Assembly: GCF_013294065.1 (NCBI RefSeq)
Contig: NZ_JABSNM010000033.1
Coordinates: forward strand, 1-33,348
DNA length: 33,348 nt
Source: Sphaerotilus uruguayifluvii
GTDB lineage: Bacteria; Pseudomonadota; Gammaproteobacteria; Burkholderiales; Burkholderiaceae_C
Direction of reading: 5' to 3'
Below the pieces are notes generated by a model. That model was not told the DNA's origin. It saw only the letters and a program-made list of their open reading frames with translations, and did not search any database. The translations under genes were made by a program, and so were the position numbers. Positions 1-8,164 of this stretch are shown in pieces (positions within the stretch are counted from its first letter, which is position 1; each line of letters opens with the position of its first letter).

Positions 1-2
1 GG

Positions 3-83
3 AAGAACTGCGAGCGCTGGCTCAACACCAGCCTGCAGTTCGTCCATCTCGCCTTTCTGGCCTTGCTCCTCAGGAGATCGTGA
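3..83 (+). CDS. C-terminal fragment of an unidentified upstream gene
   Basis: An open frame enters from the left edge and stops at a TGA at 81-83. It encodes a 26-residue tail that ends in a hydrophobic stretch (LQFVHLAFLALLL) and a basic end (RRS), like the last part of a membrane protein. I chose this frame because about 22 of its 26 codons end in G or C, as in the neighbouring genes; the competing frame ending at 94 has much weaker bias. It ends 23 bases before the LolA-like gene and may be the first visible member of that operon. In related operons such a gene is often an MMPL/RND or ABC-type permease, but too little is visible to identify it. Confidence 0.4.
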   Translation, partial: KNCERWLNTSLQFVHLAFLALLLRRS

Positions 84-106
84 ACACGCTCTGAGGAACA
101 TCGATC

Positions 107-904
107 ATGAACAAGCTCATGGACAAGCTCTTTCCGCTGCGGCCGCTGCTGCTGGCCGCCCTCTGCGCCGCTGCCGCCCTCTGCGCCGCTGCCGCCCTCT
201 GCGCGCCCGCCCGGGCCGCGGACCCCGGCCCCGACGTCGCCCGCCTGCTCGCCGACGCCGACCGCTTCCGCATGACCGACGACAACCTCGTCGTCGAGAC
301 GCGCGTCACCACCACGTCGCCCGACAAGGAGCGGCTCTACACCGTGTACGCGCAGAGCGGCCGGCGCTCGCTGGTCGTCATGCGCTCGCCGGCCGAGCAG
401 GGCCAGAAGGTGCTGATGCTGGGCGACGACTTCTGGCTCTTGATGCCGGGCACGCAGCGGCCGATGCGCATCACGCCGATGCAGAAGCTGCTCGGCGACG
501 CCTCGACCGGCGACATCGCCACGCTGCGCTGGTCGGAGGACTATGCCGCGACGCTGGTCGGCGCCGAGCCCTGCGTCGAGGGCGCGCCGGCCGCCTGCTG
601 GCACCTGAGCCTGACGGCGCAGCGCAAGGGCGTCAGCTACGCGCGCATCGAGCTGTGGCTCGGCCGCGCCCACCACGATCCGGTGCGCGCCGACCTGTAC
701 GTGCAGTCGGACAAGCTGGCCAAGCAGGCACGCTTCGTTCCCGACCGGCCGAACCGGCCGACGCAGATCGACGCGATGGAGCTGAGCGACCAGCTCGGCA
801 ACGGCCGGCGCACCCGCATCGAGTACCTGTCGCGTCAGGCGCGCCGCGTGCCGGAGTCCTGGCTGAACCCGATGGCGCTGGTGCGCAACCCGACGCTGGA
901 GTGA
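107..904 (+). CDS. Outer-membrane lipoprotein-sorting (LolA-like, TP_0789-type) periplasmic protein
   Basis: The 265-residue product starts with a long signal peptide (about residues 1-37, ending APARA). The mature part resembles the LolA-like outer-membrane lipoprotein-sorting family of the TP_0789 type: a DNLVVETRV strand, then KVLMLGDDFWLLMPGTQRPMRI, and the ending RRVPESWLNPMAL. Members bind lipids or lipoproteins in a half-barrel in the periplasm and often sit beside MMPL or ABC exporters; the exact cargo here is unknown. The ATG at 107 has a GAGGA ribosome site 9 bases upstream. The hydrophobic core of the signal peptide is built from an 18-bp tandem repeat (155-204), which is unusual. 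The stop at 902-904 lies 5 bases before the next start, so translation is probably coupled. Confidence 0.8.
   Translation: MNKLMDKLFPLRPLLLAALCAAAALCAAAALCAPARAADPGPDVARLLADADRFRMTDDNLVVETRVTTTSPDKERLYTVYAQSGRRSLVVMRSPAEQGQKVLMLGDDFWLLMPGTQRPMRITPMQKLLGDASTGDIATLRWSEDYAATLVGAEPCVEGAPAACWHLSLTAQRKGVSYARIELWLGRAHHDPVRADLYVQSDKLAKQARFVPDRPNRPTQIDAMELSDQLGNGRRTRIEYLSRQARRVPESWLNPMALVRNPTLE
155..204 (+). repeat. 18-bp tandem repeat inside a signal-peptide coding region
   Basis: The unit GCCGCCCTCTGCGCCGCT occurs at 155-172 and 173-190, and its first 14 bases recur at 191-204. It is in frame and encodes AALCAA repeats in the signal-peptide core. Because 18 is a multiple of three, gain or loss of a unit would change core length without a frameshift. 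Confidence 0.9.
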
Positions 905-909
905 GCCTG

Positions 910-2007
910 ATGACACCGATCGCGCCCCTGCCGCTGTCCCTGGTCGTGGCCGCGCTGGCGATGGCCGTGGCTCCCGCGGCCCGCGCCGACGATGCGGCAC
1001 CGACGCCGGCCTCGACCCGCTTCGCGCTCTCGGGCGAGCTGCGGCTGGCGCGCGAGTTCCAGCAGCCGGCCGCCACCGGCGCCTGGGCCGAGGCGCAGGC
1101 GCGCTGGCCCGGGCGCCTCGCCGCGCCGCGCCACCGCAGCAGCGCGCAGGTCCAGCTGCGCGCCGACGCCCGCCGCGCGCTCGACGCACAGACCGGCCTG
1201 GGCCTGCATCTGGACGCCCAGACCGCGCTGCAGCGCACCGACGGCGACGCGCAGATCGCCACGCCGGGCCGCGTCAACGAGCTCTACGCCCACCTCGACC
1301 TCGCCGACTGGCAGCTCGCCGCCGGCCGGCGCATCGTCGCCTGGGACGTCGGCCAGGCCTTCCGGCCCAACGACGTGGTGCAGCGCGAGGAACGCCGCCC
1401 GCTGCTGCCGACCACGCCGCAGGGCCGCGCGGTGCTGCAGGCCGAGCAGGTCGATGCCGACAGCGCCACCAGCCTGGTCGCGGTCGAGCCGCAGCGCGAG
1501 GCGGCCGAGCGCGCGCTGGCGCTGCGCCACTTCCGCCGCCTGGGCGCGCTGGACGCCTATCTGCACGCCGACTGGCGCCAGGACCGCCGCGCCGGCCTCG
1601 GCGCCGCGCTGGCCTGGGTCGCCAGCGACGCGGTGGAGCTGCACGCCTCGACACGCTGGGAGCCGCACCAGGCGCGCCACCAGACGCTGGCCGGGCTGAG
1701 CTGGACCGGCGGCCCGGACCTGACGCTGCTGGCCGAGGCCTGGCATGACGGCACGGCCGCGAGCCGCGCCGCGCAGCGCAACCTCTATCTGCGCGCCAGC
1801 CTGAAGAGCGGCGCCTGGGAGCCGTCGATCGATCTGCTCTGGCAGCCGCGCGACGGCGGACGCAGCCTCGGCGCCGGCCTGCGCTGGAGCGGCGACCGCT
1901 GGCGCGTCGATGCCGCGTGGCGCCGCCTCGGCGGCCCACAGGATGCTGCGATGCGCCAGGGTCCGCTGCGCCAGAGCGGCGCGATCGCGGCGACACTGGC
2001 GTTCTGA
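910..2007 (+). CDS. Outer-membrane beta-barrel-like protein, hypothetical
   Basis: A 365-residue protein with a signal peptide (about residues 1-26, ending AARA). The rest has alternating polar and aromatic strands (for example ELYAHLDLADWQLAAGRRIVAW and DAYLHADWRQDRR), and the last residue is Phe (AATLAF). This is the usual C-terminal signature of BamA-assembled outer-membrane barrels. The ATG at 910 has GGAG 8 bases upstream; a GTG at 901 overlaps the previous stop but has no ribosome site. Barrel proteins commonly accompany LolA-like and MMPL genes in export operons, so a role as an outer-membrane partner is inferred. I could not assign a named family. The stop TGA (2005-2007) shares its last base with the kinase start. 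Confidence 0.7.
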   Translation: MTPIAPLPLSLVVAALAMAVAPAARADDAAPTPASTRFALSGELRLAREFQQPAATGAWAEAQARWPGRLAAPRHRSSAQVQLRADARRALDAQTGLGLHLDAQTALQRTDGDAQIATPGRVNELYAHLDLADWQLAAGRRIVAWDVGQAFRPNDVVQREERRPLLPTTPQGRAVLQAEQVDADSATSLVAVEPQREAAERALALRHFRRLGALDAYLHADWRQDRRAGLGAALAWVASDAVELHASTRWEPHQARHQTLAGLSWTGGPDLTLLAEAWHDGTAASRAAQRNLYLRASLKSGAWEPSIDLLWQPRDGGRSLGAGLRWSGDRWRVDAAWRRLGGPQDAAMRQGPLRQSGAIAATLAF

Positions 2008-3143
2008 TGCCTCACACCGAAGCTCTCCCCTCGCCGCAGCCGCTGCACCACGGCATGGCGCGCCGCGCGCTGTGGACGGTCGGCGCCTGCGCGCTGATCG
2101 CCGTCTTCCTGCACACCCTGATCGGCGACCCGCTGGGCGTCTCGCTGGTGTATTCGCTCGCGATCGGGCTGAGCTGCTGGGCGCTGATCGACGTCGGCCG
2201 GCTGCTGGCGGTGCGCTGGCGCCTGGCGCGCGATCCCGGCGACGTGCCGGCCGCGCACGGCTGGCCCGGCTGGGGCTGGATGAGCGCGCTGATCCTGGTC
2301 GGCACCGCGCTGGGATTCCGCGGCGGCTCGCACCTCGGGGCCTGGCTGAGCGGCCAGCCGATGGTGCACCACGGCCCGCTGCAGCACGACGGGGTCGGGC
2401 CGATGATGCTGGTCACGCTGACCGTCGGCCTGGTGCTGACCACCTTCCAGTCGCTGCAGAGCCGCCGGCTGCTGGCCGAGGCCGAGGCCGAGGCGGTGCG
2501 CCGCCTGGCCGCCGAGACCCGCCTGAAGCTGCTGGAAAGCCAGCTCGAGCCGCACATGCTCTTCAACACCCTGGCCAATCTGCGGGTGCTGGTCGACCTG
2601 GACCCGCCGCGCGCGGGCGTGATGCTCGACCACCTGATCGACTTCCTGCGCGCCACGCTGCAGGGCTCGCGGGTGGCCGAGCATGCGCTGGCCGACGAGT
2701 TCGCCCGGCTGCGCGACTACCTGGCGCTGATGCAGGTGCGCATGGGCGAGCGGCTGGAAAGCCGCTTCGAGCTGCCGCCCGAACTGGCCGCGCGGCCGGT
2801 GCCGGCGCTGCTGCTGCAGCCGCTGGTCGAGAACGCGATCCGCCACGGCCTGGAGCCCGGCATCGACGGCGGCCGGCTGACGGTGCGCGCCGAGCAGGTC
2901 GACGGGCGGCTGCGCCTGACGGTGCACGACACCGGCGTCGGCCTGGACCCCGCGCCCCGGGCGGGTGCCGTGTCGCCGGGCACCGGCTTCGGCCTCGACC
3001 AGGTGCGCGAGCGGCTGCGCACGCTGCACGGCGATCAGGCGCAGTTCACGCTGCAGACGGTGGCGGACGGGACGCTGGCCTGCGTCGAGCTGCCGCTGCC
3101 GGCCACCCTTTCAACCTCGAACGAAGGAGAACCGGCCCGATGA
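2007..3143 (+). CDS. LytS/AlgZ-type sensor histidine kinase
   Basis: A 378-residue membrane sensor kinase. About four hydrophobic segments fill the first 150 residues (for example ALWTVGACALIAVFLHTLIG and MMLVTLTVGLVLTTFQSLQ). A short coiled linker leads to the His_kinase motif LESQLEPHMLFNTLANL with the likely phospho-accepting His183. The HATPase domain follows, with N-box LLQPLVENAIRHG near 270, G-box DTGVGLD near 308 and GTGFGLDQVRERL near 325. This is the family that pairs with LytTR regulators. The ATG at 2007 overlaps the preceding TGA by one base (TGATG), and its own stop overlaps the regulator start (ATGA), so it is translationally coupled to both neighbours. No separate sensor domain is visible beyond the membrane segments. 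Confidence 0.9.
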   Translation: MPHTEALPSPQPLHHGMARRALWTVGACALIAVFLHTLIGDPLGVSLVYSLAIGLSCWALIDVGRLLAVRWRLARDPGDVPAAHGWPGWGWMSALILVGTALGFRGGSHLGAWLSGQPMVHHGPLQHDGVGPMMLVTLTVGLVLTTFQSLQSRRLLAEAEAEAVRRLAAETRLKLLESQLEPHMLFNTLANLRVLVDLDPPRAGVMLDHLIDFLRATLQGSRVAEHALADEFARLRDYLALMQVRMGERLESRFELPPELAARPVPALLLQPLVENAIRHGLEPGIDGGRLTVRAEQVDGRLRLTVHDTGVGLDPAPRAGAVSPGTGFGLDQVRERLRTLHGDQAQFTLQTVADGTLACVELPLPATLSTSNEGEPAR

Positions 3144-3991
3144 ACCCCGACCTGGACGCCAGCGCGCTGATCGCCGAGGACGAGCCGCTGCTGGCCGCGC
3201 ACCTGCGCCACGCGCTGCAGCAGGCGTGGCCGGCGCTGCGCATCGTCGGCGTGGTGGCCAACGGAGCGCAGGCGCTCGAGCGCACGCTGGCGCTGCGGCC
3301 GCAGATCGTGTTTCTCGACATCCGCATGCCCGGCCTGGACGGGCTGGAGGTCGCCCGCGCGCTGGCCGAGGACTGGCCGGAGGCCGACGCGGCCGGCTTC
3401 CCGCTGCTGGTGTTCGTGACCGCCTACGACCAGCACGCGGTGCAGGCCTTCGAGCTGCAGGCGGCCGACTATCTTCTCAAGCCGGTGCAGCCGGCGCGGC
3501 TGGCCCACTGCCTGGACCGGCTTCAGGGGCGTCTGCAGGCGCAATCGCAGCAGCGTCTGCAGCCGAGCACGCCGCAGACCCCGCCGCCACTGTCGGCGCT
3601 GCTGGGACAGCTCGAGCAGCTGGTCCGGGCGACCGAGCCGGCCGGCGCCGCTCGCCCGGCCGCCGCGCGGCTGGAGGTCATCGCCGCCCAGCAGGGCAGC
3701 ATCACCGAGATGATCCCGATCGAGGAGGTCATCTATTTCGAGGCGGCGGACAAATACCTGCGCGTCATCACCTCGCGCGGCGAACACCTGATCCGGATGT
3801 CATTGCGAGAATTGATCACGCAGATTGATGATCAGCGTTTCTGGCAGATCCACCGCGGGGTGGTGGTCCAGGCGCGCTGCATCGCGCGGGCGGTCCGCGA
3901 CGAACAGGGGCGCACGACCCTGGTGCTGAAGGACCGGCCCGAGATCCTGAATGTCAGCCGCGTCTTTGCGCCGAGATTTCGGGGAATGTGA
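3140..3991 (+). CDS. LytTR-family response regulator (AlgR/LytR type)
   Basis: A 283-residue two-domain regulator. The receiver domain (about 10-125) has the acidic pocket AEDEP, phospho-acceptor Asp60 in FLDIRMPG, a Thr in FVTAYDQ and Lys114 in DYLLKPV. A Gln- and Pro-rich linker leads to a LytTR DNA-binding domain (about 185-280) with IPIEEVIYFEAADKYLRVI and the ending FWQIHRGVVVQARCI. LytTR proteins bind paired imperfect direct repeats upstream of targets. The start at 3140 overlaps the kinase stop by four bases (ATGA), and AAGGAGA lies 9 bases upstream. It is the last gene of the operon and faces a convergent small gene. Cotranscription with the LolA-like and barrel genes suggests it senses or controls an envelope process; that is inference. 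Confidence 0.92.
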   Translation: MNPDLDASALIAEDEPLLAAHLRHALQQAWPALRIVGVVANGAQALERTLALRPQIVFLDIRMPGLDGLEVARALAEDWPEADAAGFPLLVFVTAYDQHAVQAFELQAADYLLKPVQPARLAHCLDRLQGRLQAQSQQRLQPSTPQTPPPLSALLGQLEQLVRATEPAGAARPAAARLEVIAAQQGSITEMIPIEEVIYFEAADKYLRVITSRGEHLIRMSLRELITQIDDQRFWQIHRGVVVQARCIARAVRDEQGRTTLVLKDRPEILNVSRVFAPRFRGM

Positions 3992-4017
3992 AGCCGTCCA
4001 CATTCCACGGGGGGTTT

Positions 4018-4422
4018 TCAGCCGATGCGGCCTTCCTGGAAAGCCTTCTGCAGCTCGACGAGTTCCTCGAGAACCTCGAAGGCGAAGCCGCGGCGGTTCG
4101 GGCGCGAGCTGATGAACAGGCTGTCGAAGTACTCCTCGCGGGCGCGCCGGTCGTTCTTCAGCAGCGCCAGCCGGTTGATGATGTGCGGGTGGCGTCGCGC
4201 GGTGATCGCCGGGCGCACCGGCACCGGCAGCTCCTGCAGCCAGCGCGCGCCGAAGGGCGTCAGCCGCTCGCCCGCGGGCGTCAGGTCCAGCGGCGGCCGC
4301 GAGGGCGCGAATCCCTTCATCGGATCGACCCGCGACGAGGTCTGCGGCTCGGTGCGCTCGGCCACCGGCGAACTCGTCCGGGACGGCGGAGAAACCATCG
4401 AGAAGAAAGATTGTCTGAACAT
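4018..4422 (-). CDS. Small conserved-looking hypothetical protein
   Basis: A 134-residue soluble protein with no signal peptide. The first 50 residues are Ser/Pro-rich and probably disordered. The second half looks folded: a LPVPVRPAITARRHPHIINRL region followed by two amphipathic helices (RREEYFD-like and VLEELVELQKAFQEG). I recognise no named family. The ATG has GGGAG about 7 bases upstream on the minus strand. The gene converges on the LytTR regulator with a 26-base gap. A plus-strand frame also crosses this region, but the minus-strand product has a more protein-like composition and a better ribosome site. Confidence 0.6.
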   Translation of the reverse strand: MFRQSFFSMVSPPSRTSSPVAERTEPQTSSRVDPMKGFAPSRPPLDLTPAGERLTPFGARWLQELPVPVRPAITARRHPHIINRLALLKNDRRAREEYFDSLFISSRPNRRGFAFEVLEELVELQKAFQEGRIG

Positions 4423-4929
4423 GGCCGGCTCCCGCGATATGTGTGCTTGTGACGATTGTGCATCGTGTTACCAGATGATGCGCAAATCGGGGATTGCAAA
4501 TTGCCGAATCCGGCACGGCTTTTCCATTGCGTGAGCCTGCAGAAGGCTCATCGCGCGGGCCTGCGGCTGATTTTCCGGTCACCGCCTGCCCCTTTCATGG
4601 AAAACACGCACCCAACTTCCGGACAGGTCGATGCTCTCCCGCAGCAGCAGAACAGGGGGAATCCCTTCCGTAATGTGCGAAATCACCTGTTACGGGAAAA
4701 CCCGGAATCCGGACTGGCAACCAAATGTAATGCCGCCTGTGCGCAGGATCATCCGGCGAGCCTCCCGCCGATGCGGGGGCATCGGCCGCGACGGCCTGAC
4801 GCTCGCGCAGTTCGGGGCACGGACCCGGGCCGCACGGGCCGCGCTGGCTACAATCGATCGATCCCGGCGGCCCGGCCTTGCGGCGGCCGCCGCCCTGCAT
4901 CAGCCCCGACGCTGTCCCTGTCTCACTTC
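4423..4929. other. Intergenic region between the small hypothetical and glnS
   Basis: This 507-base divergent region has no convincing gene. Its left part (about 4440-4740) is clearly more AT-rich than the flanking genes. It contains the inverted repeat CCGTAA/TTACGG (4668-4673 and 4690-4695), and just before it the 12-mer AGGGGGAATCCC (4654-4665), which recurs at 31479-31490. The right part carries a TACAAT -10-like box ahead of glnS. Long open frames here have no recognisable protein character. Confidence 0.6.
4849..4854 (+). promoter_or_regulatory. Candidate -10 box for glnS
   Basis: TACAAT within GGCTACAATCG lies about 76 bases before the glnS start. It matches five of six bases of the sigma-70 -10 consensus and is the context commonly seen in Burkholderiales promoters. 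No good -35 hexamer is present at normal spacing. Confidence 0.4.
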
Positions 4930-6753
4930 ATGAGCGACGCGAACCACACCCCCGCCGACGGCTCCGGCCCGGAACACAAGACCAGCAACTTCCTGCGCGC
5001 GATCATCGAGCGCGATCTCGAGCAGGGCAGCTACGCCAGCCGCCGCTGGGCCGGCACGCCCGGCGACGGCGCGCACCACGGCCAGGGCGAGCCCGACCCG
5101 GCGAAGATCCGCACCCGCTTCCCTCCCGAGCCCAACGGCTACCTGCACGTCGGCCACGCCAAGAGCATCTGCCTGAACTTCGGCCTGGCGCGCGACTATG
5201 GCGGCGTCTGCCACATGCGCTTCGACGACACCAATCCGGAGAAGGAGGAGAAGGAATACGTCGACTCCATCCTCGACGCGGTGCAGTGGCTGGGCTTCGG
5301 CTGGGAATCGTCCTTCGGCGGCAGGACCGAGAGCCATCTCTACTACGCCAGCGACTACTTCGACTTCATGTACCGCGCGGCCGAGGCGCTGGTCCAGGCC
5401 GGTCTGGCCTACGTCGACGAGCAGACGCCCGAGCAGATGCGCGCCAGCCGCGGCGACTTCACCACGCCCGGCACCGACAGCCCCTTCCGCGCCCGCTCGC
5501 CCGAGGAGAACCTCGCGCGCTTGCGCGAGATGCGCGACGGCCGGCACGCCGACGGCGCGATGGTGCTGCGCGCGAAGATCGACATGGCCTCGCCCAACAT
5601 CAACCTGCGCGATCCGGCCATCTACCGCATCCGCCGCGCCACGCACCACAACACCGGCGACCGCTGGTGCATCTATCCGATGTACACCTTCGCGCACCCG
5701 ATCGAGGACGCGCTGGAGAACATCACCCACTCGATCTGCACGCTCGAGTTCGAGGACCAGCGCCCGTTCTACGACTGGCTGCTCGACAAGCTCGCCGAGC
5801 TGGGGCTGCTGGCACGCCCGCTGCCGCGCCAGTACGAGTTCGCGCGCCTGAACCTGACCTACGTGATCACCAGCAAGCGCAAGCTCGCGCAGCTGGTCAA
5901 CGAAGGCCATGTCAGCGGCTGGGACGACCCGCGCATGCCCACCATCGTGGGCCTGCGCCGGCGCGGCTACACGCCCGAGAGCCTCCAGCTCTTCGCCGAG
6001 CGCATCGGCGTGACCAAGGCCGACAGCTGGATCGACTACTCGACGCTGGAGATCGCGCTGCGCGACGATCTGGAGAACAAGGCGCACCGCGGCATGGCGG
6101 TGCTCGACCCGGTCAAGCTGGTGCTGACCAACTGGGACGAGGTGATGGGCGCCGGCCACCTGGAGCCCTGCTCGCTGCCGGCCCTGCCGCATGTCGCCGA
6201 GGGCCGGACGCCGCCGCCGGCGCGCGAGTTCACGATCGGCCGCGAGGTCTGGATCGAGCGCGAGGACTTCGCCGAGGTGCCGCCCAAGGGCTACAAGCGC
6301 CTGTTCCCGGGCAACAAGGTGCGCCTGAAGGGCGGCTTCGTGGTCGAGTGCACCGGTTGCGAGAAGGACGCCGACGGCCGCGTCACCGCGGTGCTGGCAA
6401 CCGTCGTGCCCGACACCAAGAGCGGCACGCCCGGCGCCGATGCGGTCAAGGTCAAGGCCGCGATCACCTGGGTCGGCGTGGCCGACGGCGTCGCCGCCGA
6501 GGTGCGCCTGTACGACCGCCTGTTCACCGACGCGCACCCGGACGCCGGCGGCAAGGATTTCAAGGCCAGCCTGAACCCGGACAGCTGCCGCGTCATCACC
6601 GCCTATGTCGAGCCCTCGCTGGCCCAGGCCGTGCCCGACCAGAAGTTCCAGTTCGAGCGCCACGGCTACTTCGTCGCCGACCGCCAGGACCATGCGCCGG
6701 GCCGCCCGGTCTTCAACCGCATCACCGGCCTGAAGGACAGCTGGGGCAAGTGA
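4930..6753 (+). CDS. glnS: Glutaminyl-tRNA synthetase
   Basis: This 607-residue class I aminoacyl-tRNA synthetase charges tRNA-Gln with glutamine in the cytoplasm. The HIGH motif is HVGH at 73-76, within PPEPNGYLHVGHAKSICLNF, which is diagnostic for GlnRS. The KMSKS-like loop is ITSKRKL at 313-319. FDDTNPEKE and the C-terminal anticodon-binding beta-barrels (for example GYKRLFPGNKVRLKGGFV) follow. It is somewhat longer than the E. coli enzyme (about 554) because of a short N-terminal extension and a loop. The frame is open for 474 bases upstream, but that part has no synthetase similarity and contains the likely promoter, so I start at ATG 4930. The ribosome site is weak. The gene appears monocistronic and converges on the next gene. 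Confidence 0.95.
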   Translation: MSDANHTPADGSGPEHKTSNFLRAIIERDLEQGSYASRRWAGTPGDGAHHGQGEPDPAKIRTRFPPEPNGYLHVGHAKSICLNFGLARDYGGVCHMRFDDTNPEKEEKEYVDSILDAVQWLGFGWESSFGGRTESHLYYASDYFDFMYRAAEALVQAGLAYVDEQTPEQMRASRGDFTTPGTDSPFRARSPEENLARLREMRDGRHADGAMVLRAKIDMASPNINLRDPAIYRIRRATHHNTGDRWCIYPMYTFAHPIEDALENITHSICTLEFEDQRPFYDWLLDKLAELGLLARPLPRQYEFARLNLTYVITSKRKLAQLVNEGHVSGWDDPRMPTIVGLRRRGYTPESLQLFAERIGVTKADSWIDYSTLEIALRDDLENKAHRGMAVLDPVKLVLTNWDEVMGAGHLEPCSLPALPHVAEGRTPPPAREFTIGREVWIEREDFAEVPPKGYKRLFPGNKVRLKGGFVVECTGCEKDADGRVTAVLATVVPDTKSGTPGADAVKVKAAITWVGVADGVAAEVRLYDRLFTDAHPDAGGKDFKASLNPDSCRVITAYVEPSLAQAVPDQKFQFERHGYFVADRQDHAPGRPVFNRITGLKDSWGK

Positions 6754-6784
6754 CGCCCCGTCCCCGCCGGCCGCCAGCGCTCGC

Positions 6785-7588
6785 TCAGGCGGCCTTCGGC
6801 GGCCGGCCGCGTGCACCCGCCTGCGCGTCAGGCAGGTCACGCAGCCGCTGGCGCAGCTGACGCTGCTCCAGCCGCAGATTGGCCTGAAGGTCCGACAGGT
6901 TCAGCACCAGGTCGCGCAGCCGGCGCAGGTCGTCGGCCGAGCCCTCGCCCGCCAGCAGCGGCATCGGGCCGGTGGCGAGATCGCCGAAGTTCGACTGGTT
7001 CGTCGAGCCGCTCATGCGCTCGCGCAGATCGCCGAACTGGTGGCCGATCTGCTGGCCCAGCTGTTCGCCGCTGCGCTGCAGCGCCGTGTCCAGACCGGAC
7101 AGACGCTGCTCCAGCCGCTCGAAGCGGTCGCGCAGCGAGTCGTCGGTGGCCGCGCCCATCGCCTGCACCCGGCCGTATTCGCCGACCAGCGACTCCCGGC
7201 AGGCCTCGACCTGGCGGGTCAGCGTCTCCATCTGCCGGGCCAGCTCGACGTGCTGGGCCTGCAGGGCCGGCGACGGCAGGTCGGCCGGTGCGCCGGCGAG
7301 CATGCGCTCGCTGCGGGCCCGGTACCACGACATGCAGCCGCCCAGGATGGCCGCCCCCAGCCACACCGCCGCCACCAGCATCCAGCGCCGTGCCTCGGCG
7401 ATGTTGGGCGCCTCGTTGATGTCGGGCACCGGCAGCAGCGTCGACGGCGACTTGAAGTGCAGCCGAGCCAGGTCGTCGTTCAGGTAGTCCAGCAGGCGGT
7501 GCCAGGCCACCAGCGCCGGCACCAGCCAGCCACAGGCCAGCAGCACCCGTCCCATCATCTTCATGCTGCGCATCGGATCGGCTCTCAT
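6785..7588 (-). CDS. Membrane-anchored coiled-coil protein, hypothetical
   Basis: A 267-residue protein with two N-terminal membrane segments (RVLLACGWLVPALVAW near 11-30 and MLVAAVWLGAAILGGCMSWY near 70-90). They are separated by a roughly 40-residue loop, probably periplasmic. A long helical, coiled-coil-prone cytoplasmic part follows (QVELARQMETLTRQVEA, DRFERLEQRLSGLDTAL, LSDLQANLRLEQRQLRQRL). The end is basic (GRPPKAA). I chose the ATG at 7588 because GGGAG lies about 10 bases upstream and the frame beyond it lacks protein-like composition. I recognise no family; the layout recalls envelope scaffold or cell-division accessory proteins, but no motif shows it. It ends 31 bases from the convergent glnS stop. 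Confidence 0.7.
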   Translation of the reverse strand: MRADPMRSMKMMGRVLLACGWLVPALVAWHRLLDYLNDDLARLHFKSPSTLLPVPDINEAPNIAEARRWMLVAAVWLGAAILGGCMSWYRARSERMLAGAPADLPSPALQAQHVELARQMETLTRQVEACRESLVGEYGRVQAMGAATDDSLRDRFERLEQRLSGLDTALQRSGEQLGQQIGHQFGDLRERMSGSTNQSNFGDLATGPMPLLAGEGSADDLRRLRDLVLNLSDLQANLRLEQRQLRQRLRDLPDAQAGARGRPPKAA

Positions 7589-7954
7589 CGCGTCAAGGCT
7601 CCCATCTTCATGCCCGATGCCCCCGCATCGGTTCCATCGCTTACCAATTATCACAATCCCCGCGGACACACATGATCCGCCCCTGGAGCGACGCTGCGGC
7701 TCCCCGCGGCCGAGGTGAGCGCAAGCCCGGGACAAGAAAATCCGTGGAACCCGTCACGCCGGATCCGGTCGAAAACCTCGGCAGCCCTCGGTCTCGCGTC
7801 GTACCAAGCCACTGCACGGACGTTCGAAGCTGCAACCCGACCGGCCCGGACGACACGCTTTGATGCGCCTGTTGCCCGAGCCGCCAGGCCCGGCACGGCA
7901 TCACGCCGAACAATGCTGGCCACAAGATCCACGACGACAAGGAAGGAGTCCGAC
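7589..7954. other. Divergent intergenic region
   Basis: This 366-base region separates the coiled-coil gene (minus) from the 69-aa gene (plus). A small AT-rich patch holds GATAAT on the minus strand (7647-7652), possibly the -10 box of the coiled-coil gene, without a convincing -35. GGAAGGAG just before 7955 is the ribosome site of the small gene. I see no other feature. Confidence 0.4.
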
Positions 7955-8164
7955 ATGTCCGACAAGCACGCCCCTGCCGCCGACACCTCGCCGCCGCTGT
8001 GGCGCCGTCTGCAGCGCATGCTGCGCAGCGACGGTCATGCCGCCAGCGGTCCGGTCGAGACCGACACCGCGCGGATGGACCTGGGCTACGAGGCCGCGTA
8101 TGCGCCGGCACCGATGCCGGACATCGAGTCGGCCGCCCCGAGCGGGGATCGCGGCGCCGGCTGA
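7955..8164 (+). CDS. 69-residue hypothetical protein, 3' end antisense to dusC
   Basis: A short ORF with an AAGGAG ribosome site about 6 bases before the ATG. The product is MSDKHAP..., with a basic patch (LWRRLQRMLRSD, residues about 15-26) and then an acidic, Ala/Pro-rich tail. There is no signal peptide or membrane segment and no family I recognise. Its last 79 bases overlap the 3' end of the convergent dusC-type gene, so one of the two C termini may be unconstrained. The ribosome site and codon bias favour a real gene, with moderate certainty. Confidence 0.5.
   Translation: MSDKHAPAADTSPPLWRRLQRMLRSDGHAASGPVETDTARMDLGYEAAYAPAPMPDIESAAPSGDRGAG

Noticed and set aside
4456..4929. In-frame upstream extension of glnS
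   Set aside because: It has no synthetase similarity, includes the TACAAT promoter candidate and lies partly in AT-rich non-coding-like DNA.
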